DNA of 48,719 bases from Oscillospiraceae bacterium (lineage in GTDB: Bacteria > Bacillota > Clostridia > Oscillospirales > Oscillospiraceae). Both the position numbers and the translations under genes were made by a program. Shown here in pieces: positions 31,312-39,777 of the stretch (position 1 is the first letter of the stretch; each line of letters starts with the position of its first letter). The notes under the pieces are model-generated. The model did not search any database. It had not been told where the DNA came from and worked only from the letters and a program-made list of their open reading frames with translations. Location of the stretch: contig JAFSET010000026.1 of the NCBI GenBank assembly GCA_017435615.1, forward strand, positions 1-48,719. Reading direction: 5' to 3'.

Positions 31312-33066
31312 ATGGCGTTTCCCCCATCATTTATCGACGAACTGATCGCACGTAATCCCATTGAGGATGTGGTGGGCCAGCGGGTCAATTTGCGGCGTTC
31401 CGGTTCCAATCTGTTTGGCCTGTGCCCGTTCCACGGGGAGAAGACGGCGTCCTTCTCCGTGGCACCTGATAAAGGAATCTACTATTGCTTCGGCTGCCAT
31501 AAGGGTGGCGGTGCCATCAATTTTGTTATGGAGCTGGAGGGCCTGAGCTACCCGGATGCGGTCCGCAACCTGGCGGAGCGCTGCGGTATGGAAGTGCCTG
31601 AGGACGAGCAGTATCAAAGCAGATACCGCCAGCAGGAACGGCTTTGGGCTTTGCATAAGGAGGCGGCCCGGTTTTTCCACAGCCAGCTTTATGCCCCGGT
31701 GGGCAAGGCGGCACTGGCCTATGCCATTGGCCGTGGGATGCCCAAGTCGGTCCTGATCAAGTTTGGCATTGGTTACGCCCCGGATAGTTGGGATGCGCTG
31801 ATCAAAGCCTTGCGGTCCAAGGGGTATACAGACGAGGAGCTGAAAGAGTCCGGACTGGTGACGGTTTCCCAAAAATCCGGCAATTTGTTTGACCGGTTCC
31901 GTGACCGGCTGATGTTCCCCATTATTGATATCCGGGGCAATATCATCGGCTTCGGCGGACGGATCATGAACAATAAAGACCCCAATGCGGCCAAGTACTT
32001 AAATTCTCCGGAAACACTGATTTTTAATAAGCGAAAAAACCTGTTTGGCCTGAATTTTGCCAAAAAGAGCAAGTTAGGCTACCTGATCCTGGTGGAAGGC
32101 TATATGGATGCCATTGCTTTGCACCAGCACGGCTTTGACTGCGCCGTTGCCTCTTTGGGCACCAGCTTGACCCAAGAGCATGCAGTGCTGATCAGCCGGT
32201 ATGTGGAGCAGGTGGTGCTGATCTACGACGGTGACGAAGCCGGTCAGCGTGCTACACGCCGGGCCATTCCTATTTTGGAAAAGGCCGGTATTCAGGTGAA
32301 GGTCCTGAAAATGCGTGACGCCAAGGACCCGGATGAGTACCTGAAAAAATTTGGAGCGGACAAGTTCCGTCTGCTGTTGGAGGACTCCTCCAACCGGGTG
32401 GAATACCAGCTCAATGCCATCAAATCTAAGTATGACCTGCGTGAAGACGATCAGAAGATCCGCTATGTCCATGAAAGTGCGGAGCTGATCAGCACATTGC
32501 CCAGCTCCGTTCAGCGTGAGGTCTACGGCGGCAGAATTGCGGAGGCCGCAGGTATCAGTACTGAAGCAATGCAACTGGAAGTGAAAAAAGCCTATAAGCG
32601 CCGCCTTGAGCGTGAACGCAAACAGCAGGAGAAGATCGATTTGGCGCCGGTGCAAAGCTTGCAGCCCAAGGTCCGCACAGTGCGTTATGACAATATGAAG
32701 TCCGCTATGGCGGAGGAGAAAATCCTGGCCAACGCTTTGCAGGATCCGTCCTTGATGGACCAGGCCAAGGGCTTGAAAGGAGACCGGTTCTCTGTGGAGC
32801 TGCTGGGCCGGGTCTACGATCAGCTTTATACGCTGTACAAAAATGGCCTGGAGGTTACCCTGGCGGCGGTTGCGGACCTGACACCGGAGGAAATGTCCCA
32901 TATTGCCGGCGTGTGTCAGCGTCAGGATGGGCCGGTCAGCGAAACAGCCTTTACCGACTGTGTCAACACGGTACTGGGCATCAGTCAGGCTGCAATGGTC
33001 AGCACCGACGCCGATCTTTTGGCCTTCCGCAATAAACTGAGGGAAAGCAAGGGGACGAAGTCATGA
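31312..33066 (+). CDS. dnaG: DNA primase
   Basis: A 584-residue primase that makes RNA primers at the replication fork. The CHC2 zinc finger is complete: Cys38, His41, Cys59, Cys62. The catalytic core with RFRDRLMFPI and the TOPRIM motifs LVEGYMDAIALHQ and YDGDEAGQRA follows, then a helicase-binding C-terminal domain. AAAGGAGGGG precedes the ATG. The last four bases overlap the sigma-factor start (ATGA), as in the classical macromolecular-synthesis arrangement. Confidence 0.97.
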   Translation: MAFPPSFIDELIARNPIEDVVGQRVNLRRSGSNLFGLCPFHGEKTASFSVAPDKGIYYCFGCHKGGGAINFVMELEGLSYPDAVRNLAERCGMEVPEDEQYQSRYRQQERLWALHKEAARFFHSQLYAPVGKAALAYAIGRGMPKSVLIKFGIGYAPDSWDALIKALRSKGYTDEELKESGLVTVSQKSGNLFDRFRDRLMFPIIDIRGNIIGFGGRIMNNKDPNAAKYLNSPETLIFNKRKNLFGLNFAKKSKLGYLILVEGYMDAIALHQHGFDCAVASLGTSLTQEHAVLISRYVEQVVLIYDGDEAGQRATRRAIPILEKAGIQVKVLKMRDAKDPDEYLKKFGADKFRLLLEDSSNRVEYQLNAIKSKYDLREDDQKIRYVHESAELISTLPSSVQREVYGGRIAEAAGISTEAMQLEVKKAYKRRLERERKQQEKIDLAPVQSLQPKVRTVRYDNMKSAMAEEKILANALQDPSLMDQAKGLKGDRFSVELLGRVYDQLYTLYKNGLEVTLAAVADLTPEEMSHIAGVCQRQDGPVSETAFTDCVNTVLGISQAAMVSTDADLLAFRNKLRESKGTKS

Positions 33067-33938
33067 CAGACCTGGATTATGCCCGGCAGGACACAGGGGA
33101 GGTTCTCCCCGGCAGCGAAGACAGTGTCAATCAATATATGAAAGATATTCGCCAGTACCCCCGGCTGACCCTTCAGCAGGAGCAGGAGCTGGCAATGGGC
33201 TGTGCGGCCGGTGATCAGGAGGCCATCCGTCAGATGGTCAGCTCCAATTTGCAGCTTGTGGTGTCCATTGCCCGGGAGTATGCAGGCAGAGGCGTTCCTC
33301 TTTTGGACCTGATCCAGGAGGGGAGTATCGGCCTGATCGCGGCGGCTAAGAAATTTGACCCGGCAAGACAGCTTCGGTTTTCCACCTATGCCACAAAGTG
33401 GATCCGTCAGGGCGTTGCCCGGTGTGTGGTGGACCATAGCTGTATGATCCGTGTGCCTTATTATACAGCCCAGCGGATGAACAAGGTACTTAGGGTCAGA
33501 AATGCGCTGCTTCAGCAAAACGGTGTCGAGCCGGATGCCGGAGAAATTGCCCTGCAGTGCGATATGGAGCCAGAGAAGGTTTTGCAGCTATTAAGCCTTG
33601 CGCCTCAGGTGTATTCTCTGGATGCGCCGGTGGGCCAGGAGGGAGAAAATGAGCTGCAAAGCCTTGTGGAGGATCTGCAATCTCTGCAGCCTCAGGAGGA
33701 ACTGGTTCGCCGGGAGCTGAAGGCTACCATAGGCAGCTTGCTGTGTATGCTGACGCCCCGTCAGCAGCAGGTTTTGGAGCTGCGTTACGGCCTGGAAAAC
33801 AGCCAGCCTATGTCCCAGGAGCAGGCATCGAAAATTTTGGGTATCTCAAAGGAACGGGTTCGCCAAATCGAGCATGAGGCTATGGCAAAGCTGAAAAAAA
33901 TGGGTGCGGACTTTGGATTGGAGGATTTTTTGCTGTGA
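33063..33938 (+). CDS. RNA polymerase sigma-70 factor, short SigA-like form
   Basis: A 291-residue sigma factor in the position usually held by rpoD. It starts directly at region 1.2 (SVNQYMKDIRQYPRLT near 21-36), so region 1.1 is lacking. Region 2 is intact (NLQLVVSIAREYAGRG, LLDLIQEGSIGL, RFSTYATKWIRQGV), with Lys in place of the first Trp of the usual YATWWIRQ. Region 3 and region 4 (LTPRQQQVLELRYGL, GISKERVRQIEHEA) are complete, and the residues that contact the -35 element look standard. It overlaps dnaG by four bases and the next sigma-like gene by four. Confidence 0.9.
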   Translation: MTDLDYARQDTGEVLPGSEDSVNQYMKDIRQYPRLTLQQEQELAMGCAAGDQEAIRQMVSSNLQLVVSIAREYAGRGVPLLDLIQEGSIGLIAAAKKFDPARQLRFSTYATKWIRQGVARCVVDHSCMIRVPYYTAQRMNKVLRVRNALLQQNGVEPDAGEIALQCDMEPEKVLQLLSLAPQVYSLDAPVGQEGENELQSLVEDLQSLQPQEELVRRELKATIGSLLCMLTPRQQQVLELRYGLENSQPMSQEQASKILGISKERVRQIEHEAMAKLKKMGADFGLEDFLL

Positions 33939-34963
33939 CAGAATTGGATTTTTGCTTTGAGGAGCCCCTGTGGCAGCGGCAGCTTCAAAGTCTGGAAAAT
34001 CAAGGCTGCATCTGCGCGGCACAGTTTCTGACGGTGTTGGAGCCGGAGGATCAGCTTGCGGCAGAGGAGGCCTTCTCCTGGCTGGATGAGCATCATATTA
34101 CATTAAATATTGACGACCTGCCGCCGGTGCAGCTTACCGGCACGGCAGCCTTGCGACTGAAGCAGGAGGAGCAGCAGAGCCTTGCGGATGTGACACAGGG
34201 CCTGGACCCCAATGATCCGCTGTTGCTGTACCTGCAGGAAGTGTCTATGATTCCGGCTGCAGGAGATCCCCAGCTTTTGGCGGAGCGTTATAGCGCAGGA
34301 GAGCACCATGTGGCAGAGCAGTTGGTGAACAATTGCCTGAGTATGGTCACGCAGCAGGCAATGGCTTATACCGGCCACGGTGTATTGCTGTTGGATCTTA
34401 TTCAGGAAGGCAGCATGGGCCTGTGGCAGAGCATTATCCGCTACGAAAGCGGTGATTTTGTGGCCCATGCCCAATGGTGGATCCGTCACTTTATGGCCAA
34501 GGCAGTGACATCTTATGCGCGCAGCAGCGGTGTCGGCCTGCATCTGCTGGAAAGCATGCAGGACTATGTGGATGCAGACCAGCGGCTATTGACAGAGCTG
34601 GGCAGAAACCCGGTGCTGGAGGAGATCGCCGATGCGCTGCATATTTCTGAGCAGCAGGCCGCTACCGTGGAAAAAATGGTAACCCAGGCCCGGAGCCTGC
34701 AAAAGATCAAAATGCCGGAGCCGGAGCCTACACCGGAGGATGAGCAGGCTGTGGAGGATACGGCATACTTCCAGCTTCGTCAGCGGATCGCAGAGCTGCT
34801 TTCCGTGCTGCCGGAGCAGGATGCCAAATTGCTGACTCTGCGCTTTGGCCTGGAGGGAGGACAACCCCTGACACCGGTACAGACCGGTGAAATATTGAAT
34901 ATGACACCGCAGGAGGTGGTGCGCCGTGAGGCGGCAGCGCTTTCCCGTCTGCGCAATGTGTAA
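33935..34963 (+). CDS. Divergent second sigma-70-like protein
   Basis: A 342-residue protein clearly derived from SigA but degenerate. An N-terminal domain of about 90 residues resembles region 1.1. Region 1.2 (NDPLLLYLQEVSMIP) and core-binding region 2.2 (LLLDLIQEGSMGLW) are kept. Region 2.3-2.4, normally FSTYATWWIRQ, reads FVAHAQWWIRH, and the basic RTIRIP motif is gone. Region 4.2 lacks the RERxRQIE helix (TPQEVVRREAAAL). It may bind core polymerase but should not recognise ordinary promoters. GTG at 33935 overlaps the previous stop (GTGA), with GGAGG upstream. A regulator, an altered-specificity sigma or a decaying copy are all possible. Confidence 0.85.
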   Translation: MTELDFCFEEPLWQRQLQSLENQGCICAAQFLTVLEPEDQLAAEEAFSWLDEHHITLNIDDLPPVQLTGTAALRLKQEEQQSLADVTQGLDPNDPLLLYLQEVSMIPAAGDPQLLAERYSAGEHHVAEQLVNNCLSMVTQQAMAYTGHGVLLLDLIQEGSMGLWQSIIRYESGDFVAHAQWWIRHFMAKAVTSYARSSGVGLHLLESMQDYVDADQRLLTELGRNPVLEEIADALHISEQQAATVEKMVTQARSLQKIKMPEPEPTPEDEQAVEDTAYFQLRQRIAELLSVLPEQDAKLLTLRFGLEGGQPLTPVQTGEILNMTPQEVVRREAAALSRLRNV

Positions 34964-34990
34964 ATACAGACAGTAAGGATGGAAGATAAC

Positions 34991-35671
34991 ATGGCAAAGA
35001 CCTATGCAATTGCGATCGATGGCCCGGCCGGTGCCGGAAAAAGCACCATTGCCAAACGCCTGGCAAAGGAACTGGGCTATTACTATGTGGATACCGGTGC
35101 GATCTACCGTACCGTGGCGTATTTTCTGGACCTGTGGGGCGTCAGCCCCAAGGATGTGGACGGTGTGGAGCGTTATATTGACGAGCTGACGGTGTCCATT
35201 GAATATGACGAAGACGGCAGTCAGCATATGATCATGAACGGCATGGATGTGACCAACGATATTCGCACCCAGGAAATATCCCAAAAGGCATCCCTGGTTT
35301 CTGCCCATGCAGTGGTCCGGGAGGTGCTGCTGGATATGCAGCGTGAGGTGGCCCACCGCCATAATGTGATCATGGACGGCCGTGATATCGGCACCGTGGT
35401 CCTGCCCAAGGCGGATGTGAAGATCTTCTTGACAGCCGCGCCGGAGGTCCGGGCAAAGCGCCGCTGTGATGAGCTGCTGGCAAAAGGACAGAAGGCGGTT
35501 TATGAAACGGTTCTGCAGGAGATCATCCAGCGGGACTATCAGGACAGCCACCGTGCTATTGCGCCGCTGAAGATGGCCCGGGATTCCGTGAAGGTGGATA
35601 CCTCCAACCTGGATATTGACGGCGTGATCGCGGAAATGAAGCGTGTGATCGGAGAGAAAATTCCGTTATGA
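34991..35671 (+). CDS. cmk: Cytidylate kinase
   Basis: A 226-residue nucleoside monophosphate kinase that converts CMP and dCMP to the diphosphates. The P-loop GPAGAGKST is at residues 11-19, YYYVDTGAIYR near 33-43, MDGRDIGTVV mid-protein, and LTAAPEVRAKRR near the lid. The ATG at 34991 is preceded by GGAAG; an ATG at 34979 overlaps AAGGA and is less likely. Its stop overlaps the ispH start (ATGA). The order cmk then ispH-rpsA is common in Clostridia. Confidence 0.96.
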   Translation: MAKTYAIAIDGPAGAGKSTIAKRLAKELGYYYVDTGAIYRTVAYFLDLWGVSPKDVDGVERYIDELTVSIEYDEDGSQHMIMNGMDVTNDIRTQEISQKASLVSAHAVVREVLLDMQREVAHRHNVIMDGRDIGTVVLPKADVKIFLTAAPEVRAKRRCDELLAKGQKAVYETVLQEIIQRDYQDSHRAIAPLKMARDSVKVDTSNLDIDGVIAEMKRVIGEKIPL

Positions 35672-37710
35672 GTGTAGTGGTAGCGAAAAATGCCGGCTTC
35701 TGCTTCGGTGTGAACCGGGCGGTGGAGCTTGTGGAGCAGGCAGCAAAGGAAAACCGTGACGTGGTGACGCTGGGTCCGATCATCCACAACCGCCATGCGG
35801 TAAAGCATTTCGAAGAAATGGGAGTAAAGGTCATTGACAGTCCTTTCGATGCCCAGCCGGACCAAACGGTGGTCATCCGTTCCCACGGCGTATCTGCCGG
35901 GGTGTATCGGCAATTGGAGCAGCAGGGGGCAAGGATCGTGGATGCTACCTGTCCTTTTGTGAAACGAATTCACGGCATTGTCAGTGCCGCTGAGGAGGAA
36001 GGCCGCCTGCCGGTGATCATCGGCACACGGGCCCATCCGGAGGTGGAGGGCATTGCCGGCTGGTGCAGCAAATGCATGATCTTTGAAAGCCCCGAGGAGC
36101 TGGCGCAGTGGGCAAAATCCCCGGAAATTCCGTCGGATTTGCCAATTTGTATGGTTTGTCAAACAACTTCCACTGAAAGTTTGTGGAAAATGTGCGCCGA
36201 AATAGCAAAAAAACAGTTTACTAATTTGAAAATTTTTGATACAATATGTAAAGCTACTGAAATGCGGCAGTCTGAAGCGGCGAAATTAAGCGCCGGTTGT
36301 CAGGCCATGGTGGTTGTGGGAGATACCCATAGCTCCAATACCGGGCGTTTGGCAATGATCTGCCGGGAGCACTGCGACCGGGTGGTGCTGGTGGATAACG
36401 CCAGCGAGCTGGATCCCGGGTTTTTCGCTGGTGCCGTCAATGTCGGAATCACTGCGGGAGCATCGACTCCTGCGTGGATTATAAAGGAGGTCAACAAGAC
36501 TATGAGCGAAATTATTAATGCTGAGGCTGTGCAGGAGGAGAACTTTGCCGAACTTCTCGAGCAGTCCATCAAGACTTTAAATACAGGAGATAAAGTTACC
36601 GGTATCGTAACAGGTATTGGCACAACCGAAGTCCAGATCGATCTGGGCACCAAGCATGCCGGCTACATCCCGTATGATGAAGTCAGCGCCGATCCCGCTG
36701 TGAAGCCTGAGGATATCCTGAAGGTTGGCGACGAGATCGAAGTGTTTGTCGTTCGTGTGAACGACCAGGAAGGCACCTGCCAACTGTCCAAGAAGAAGCT
36801 GGACGGTATGAAGGTGTGGGACGATATGGCTGTCTGGTGTGAGGAGAAGACTGTTGTCGATGCCGTGATCACCGAGGAAAATAAGGGCGGCCTGGTTGCC
36901 ACTGTTAAGGGTATTCGTGTGTTCATTCCTGCTTCCCAGTCCGGTGTTGCCAAGGGTGGCGATATGGCTGCTATGGTAGGCCAGAATGTTCAGATGAAGA
37001 TCACCGAGGTCAACCGTGCACGCCGCCGTGTCATCGGCTCCATCCGTGCTGTGACCGCTGAGGCCCGTAAGGCTGCTCAGGAGAAGATCTGGAATGAGAT
37101 CCAGGAGGGCGCCAAGTACCACGGTACTGTTAAGTCCCTGACCTCCTACGGTGCATTTGTGGACATCGGCGGCGTTGACGGTATGGTCCACGTTTCCGAG
37201 CTGAGCTGGAACCGTATCAAGACCCCTGCTGAGGTCGTCAGCGTGGGTGATGAGATCGATGTGTACGTCATTTCCTTCGATCCCGTGAAGCACAAGATCT
37301 CTCTGGGCTACAAGACCGCTGAGATGAACCCCTGGAACAAGTTCATGACCGAGTACAACATCGGTGATGTTGTGGATGCCAAGATTGTGAAGCTGATGAC
37401 CTTCGGTGCCTTTGCTGAGATCCTGCCCGGCGTAGATGGCCTGATCCACATTTCTCAGATCGCCAACAAGCGCATCGGCAAGCCTGAGGACGTACTGGCT
37501 GAGGGCCAGCAGGTCCAGGTGAAGATCACCGATGTGGATGCCGAGAACAAGCGCATCTCCCTGTCCATCCGTGCACTGCTGCAGGAGGAAGAGCCTGAGG
37601 ATGCCGAAGAGGCTGAAGAGGCAGAGGAAGCTGTGGAAGCTGCTGAGGAAGTGGCAGAAGCAGTGGAAGAAGTGGCTGAGGAAGTTGCTTCCGAAGAGGC
37701 TGCTGAGTAA
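35668..37710 (+). CDS. ispH: Fused IspH (HMBPP reductase) and ribosomal protein S1
   Basis: A 680-residue fusion known from Clostridia. Residues 1-278 are IspH, the last enzyme of the MEP isoprenoid pathway: [4Fe-4S] ligands Cys12, Cys95 and Cys194, His40 in GPIIHNRH, and the catalytic Glu in TRAHPEVEG. Residues 279-680 are S1 with four S1 RNA-binding domains (about 310-377, 393-459, 477-546, 562-632) and an acidic Glu/Ala tail. Inside the gene, an AT-rich patch carries a good promoter (36217-36245), and AAAGGAGGT stands before an in-frame ATG at 36502, so free S1 may also be made. Arginine codons change from CGG to CGT/CGC at the junction. Confidence 0.95.
   Translation: MSVVVAKNAGFCFGVNRAVELVEQAAKENRDVVTLGPIIHNRHAVKHFEEMGVKVIDSPFDAQPDQTVVIRSHGVSAGVYRQLEQQGARIVDATCPFVKRIHGIVSAAEEEGRLPVIIGTRAHPEVEGIAGWCSKCMIFESPEELAQWAKSPEIPSDLPICMVCQTTSTESLWKMCAEIAKKQFTNLKIFDTICKATEMRQSEAAKLSAGCQAMVVVGDTHSSNTGRLAMICREHCDRVVLVDNASELDPGFFAGAVNVGITAGASTPAWIIKEVNKTMSEIINAEAVQEENFAELLEQSIKTLNTGDKVTGIVTGIGTTEVQIDLGTKHAGYIPYDEVSADPAVKPEDILKVGDEIEVFVVRVNDQEGTCQLSKKKLDGMKVWDDMAVWCEEKTVVDAVITEENKGGLVATVKGIRVFIPASQSGVAKGGDMAAMVGQNVQMKITEVNRARRRVIGSIRAVTAEARKAAQEKIWNEIQEGAKYHGTVKSLTSYGAFVDIGGVDGMVHVSELSWNRIKTPAEVVSVGDEIDVYVISFDPVKHKISLGYKTAEMNPWNKFMTEYNIGDVVDAKIVKLMTFGAFAEILPGVDGLIHISQIANKRIGKPEDVLAEGQQVQVKITDVDAENKRISLSIRALLQEEEPEDAEEAEEAEEAVEAAEEVAEAVEEVAEEVASEEAAE
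36217..36245 (+). promoter_or_regulatory. Putative internal promoter for the S1 half
   Basis: TTTACT (36217-36222), a 17-base spacer, TACAAT (36240-36245) preceded by TGA (extended -10). It lies inside an AT-rich patch of the ispH half, 257 bases before the S1 start. Confidence 0.6.
36483..36504 (+). promoter_or_regulatory. Internal ribosome binding site and start codon of S1
   Basis: AAAGGAGGT (36483-36491) followed 11 bases later by ATG (36502-36504), in frame with the fusion and exactly at the domain junction. Confidence 0.65.
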
Positions 37711-37728
37711 TTTACTTACACATTACAT

Positions 37729-37762
37729 ACCGGGACCGAAATTGCTCGGTCCCGGTATTTTC
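37729..37762 (+). terminator. Terminator after ispH-rpsA
   Basis: ACCGGGACCGA (37729-37739) pairs with 37746-37756, then ATTTTCT. Confidence 0.9.
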
Positions 37763-37795
37763 TGTGATACCGTAATCTGTTAGGAGGCAATCATT

Positions 37796-38080
37796 ATGAT
37801 CAAGCACATTGTTCTTTATACACTCAAGGAGGGCGTCAACAAGACTGAAGCTGTTGAGGTGATCAAAAAAAGCCTGGAGCCGTTGGTTGGCATCATTCCC
37901 GGACTTACCCACCTGGAGATCCGTCAGGCCTACCAGGGCGGTATGGATTACGCCTTATATTCCGAGTTTGAAAGCCGGCAGGCTCTGGCGGATTACGCCC
38001 AGCATCCTGCTCATTTGGAGGCCAAGACCCACTTTTGGTCCTTCCTGGACAAGCGCTTCTGCGCAGACTACGAGTATTAA
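37796..38080 (+). CDS. Dabb family protein
   Basis: A 94-residue protein made of one dimeric alpha/beta barrel (Dabb, stress-responsive) domain. It starts MIKHIVLYTLKEG and has the family pattern of a short opening strand, a helix with LEPLVG and a later HPAHLEAKTHF block. Roles in the family vary and none can be assigned. TAGGAGG precedes the ATG. It is followed 12 bases later by the ACT-domain gene. Confidence 0.88.
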   Translation: MIKHIVLYTLKEGVNKTEAVEVIKKSLEPLVGIIPGLTHLEIRQAYQGGMDYALYSEFESRQALADYAQHPAHLEAKTHFWSFLDKRFCADYEY

Positions 38081-38092
38081 GGAGTGTTTTCT

Positions 38093-38362
38093 ATGAAAGC
38101 GATTGTAACAGTGGTTGGCAAGGACCAGGTCGGTATTATTGCCGCGGTCTGTGTGCATCTTGCATCTTATAACGTCAATGTGTTGGATATCAGCCAAACG
38201 GTTATGCAGGGATTTCTCACCATGATGATGGTGGTGGATGTTTCTGCGTGCAACGTGCCTGTAGCAGAGCTTGCTCAGGCTGTGGAGGAGAAGGGCAAGG
38301 AAATGAATTTGTCCATCCGCCTGCAGCGGGAGGATATCTTCTCTGCCATGCATCAGGTGTGA
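38093..38362 (+). CDS. ACT domain protein (UPF0237 type)
   Basis: An 89-residue stand-alone ACT-domain protein. The start MKAIVTVVGKDQVGIIAAV and NVNVLDISQTVMQGFLTMMMVVD are typical of the family that is nearly always encoded beside PFL/DUF711 proteins. A ligand-binding, probably amino-acid-sensing, role is inferred from the ACT fold. The ATG at 38093 follows AAGGAG; a GTG three codons earlier overlaps that site. The PFL gene starts eight bases after its stop. Confidence 0.93.
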   Translation: MKAIVTVVGKDQVGIIAAVCVHLASYNVNVLDISQTVMQGFLTMMMVVDVSACNVPVAELAQAVEEKGKEMNLSIRLQREDIFSAMHQV

Positions 38363-38370
38363 GGTAAGCT

Positions 38371-39729
38371 ATGCTGAATGTAAAGGATATTTTGTCGACC
38401 CAGGATATGATCGACAAGCGCCATTTGGATATCCGTACCATTACAATGGGCATTTCCTTGCTGGATTGTACCGATACGGATGTTAACAAGTGTGCGGATA
38501 AGATCTACGATAAGATCGTCCGCCGGGCAGAAAACCTGGTCAAGGTCGGTCAGGAGATCGAGTGGGAATTCGGTATTCCCATCGTCAATAAGCGCATTGC
38601 TGTCACGCCCATTTCTTTGGTGGGAAGCAGTTGCCAAACAGACAGCTATGTACCCCTTGCCATTGCTATGGACAGGGCGGCCAAAAACTGCGGCGTTAAT
38701 TTTATTGGCGGTTTTTCCGCTTTGGTGCAAAAGGGCGCAACCAGTGGCGATGAGGTGCTGATCAATTCCATCCCGGAGGCATTGGCACAAACAGAGTGTG
38801 TCTGTGCCAGTGTGAATGTAGGCTCCACAAGAGCCGGTATCAATATGGATGCGGTGGCCAAAATGGGCAGAATTATTAAGGAAACTGCCAATATTACCGC
38901 TGACAAGGATGGTTTAGGCTGTGCGAAGCTGGTGGTTTTTGCCAATGCGGTGGAGGACAATCCATTTATGGCAGGTGCGTTCCACGGCGTTGGAGAACCG
39001 GAATGTGTGCTTAATGTGGGTGTGTCCGGCCCCGGTGTGGTGTACCACGCCTTGCAGGGAATCAAGGGTCAGCCCTTCGATGTGGTGGCAGAAACGGTAA
39101 AGAAAACTGCCTTCCGGATCACCCGGATGGGACAGATGGTAGGCGTGGAAGCCTCTAAAAGACTGGGCGTTCCCTTTGGTATTGTGGACCTGAGCCTTGC
39201 CCCCACACCGGCTGTGGGTGACAGCGTGGCCCGGATCCTGGAAGAAATGGGCCTGGAGGTTTGCGGCACCCACGGTACTACCGCTGCCTTGGCACTGCTG
39301 AACGACGCTGTAAAAAAGGGCGGCGTGATGGCAAGTAACCATGTAGGCGGCCTGTCCGGTGCGTTTATCCCGGTCTCAGAGGATGAGGGCATGATCGCTG
39401 CGGCTGAATGTGGTACGCTGACTCTGTCCAAGCTGGAGGCAATGACCTGCGTCTGCTCTGTGGGATTGGATATGATCGCAGTACCTGGTGATACCTCCGC
39501 GGCAACCATCTCTGCTATCATTGCAGACGAAGCCGCCATTGGCATGGTCAATTCCAAGACCACCGCCGTGCGGATCATTCCGGCCCCCGGCAAGTCTGTC
39601 GGTGACCGGGTAGAAATGGGCGGTCTGTTGGGCAGTGCTCCGGTAATGCCGGTAATCGACAAGGGCAGTGAATTGTTTATCGACCGCGGCGGCAGAATTC
39701 CTGCGCCGCTGCAAAGTCTAAAAAACTAA
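38371..39729 (+). CDS. PFL family protein (UPF0210/DUF711)
   Basis: A 452-residue cytosolic protein that follows the ACT-domain gene, the conserved pairing in Bacillota. Long stretches match the family: [14 protein letters not shown] near 21-34, [28 protein letters not shown] and [18 protein letters not shown]. The family is related to pyruvate formate-lyase-type folds by name only in many databases and has no proven reaction. The ATG lies after GAGG. It ends at a strong bidirectional terminator. Confidence 0.92.
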   Translation: MLNVKDILSTQDMIDKRHLDIRTITMGISLLDCTDTDVNKCADKIYDKIVRRAENLVKVGQEIEWEFGIPIVNKRIAVTPISLVGSSCQTDSYVPLAIAMDRAAKNCGVNFIGGFSALVQKGATSGDEVLINSIPEALAQTECVCASVNVGSTRAGINMDAVAKMGRIIKETANITADKDGLGCAKLVVFANAVEDNPFMAGAFHGVGEPECVLNVGVSGPGVVYHALQGIKGQPFDVVAETVKKTAFRITRMGQMVGVEASKRLGVPFGIVDLSLAPTPAVGDSVARILEEMGLEVCGTHGTTAALALLNDAVKKGGVMASNHVGGLSGAFIPVSEDEGMIAAAECGTLTLSKLEAMTCVCSVGLDMIAVPGDTSAATISAIIADEAAIGMVNSKTTAVRIIPAPGKSVGDRVEMGGLLGSAPVMPVIDKGSELFIDRGGRIPAPLQSLKN

Positions 39730-39739
39730 AGACATAGAC

Positions 39740-39775
39740 AACGGGTCTGTTGTAAATTGCTACAACAGACCCGTT
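39740..39775. terminator. Bidirectional terminator
   Basis: Perfect 15-base stem AACGGGTCTGTTGTA (39740-39754) with 39761-39775, between convergent genes. Confidence 0.92.
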
Positions 39776-39777
39776 TA

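Noticed and set aside
36577-37449. 290-codon minus-strand frame opposite S1
   Set aside because: Antisense shadow of the highly biased S1 codons.
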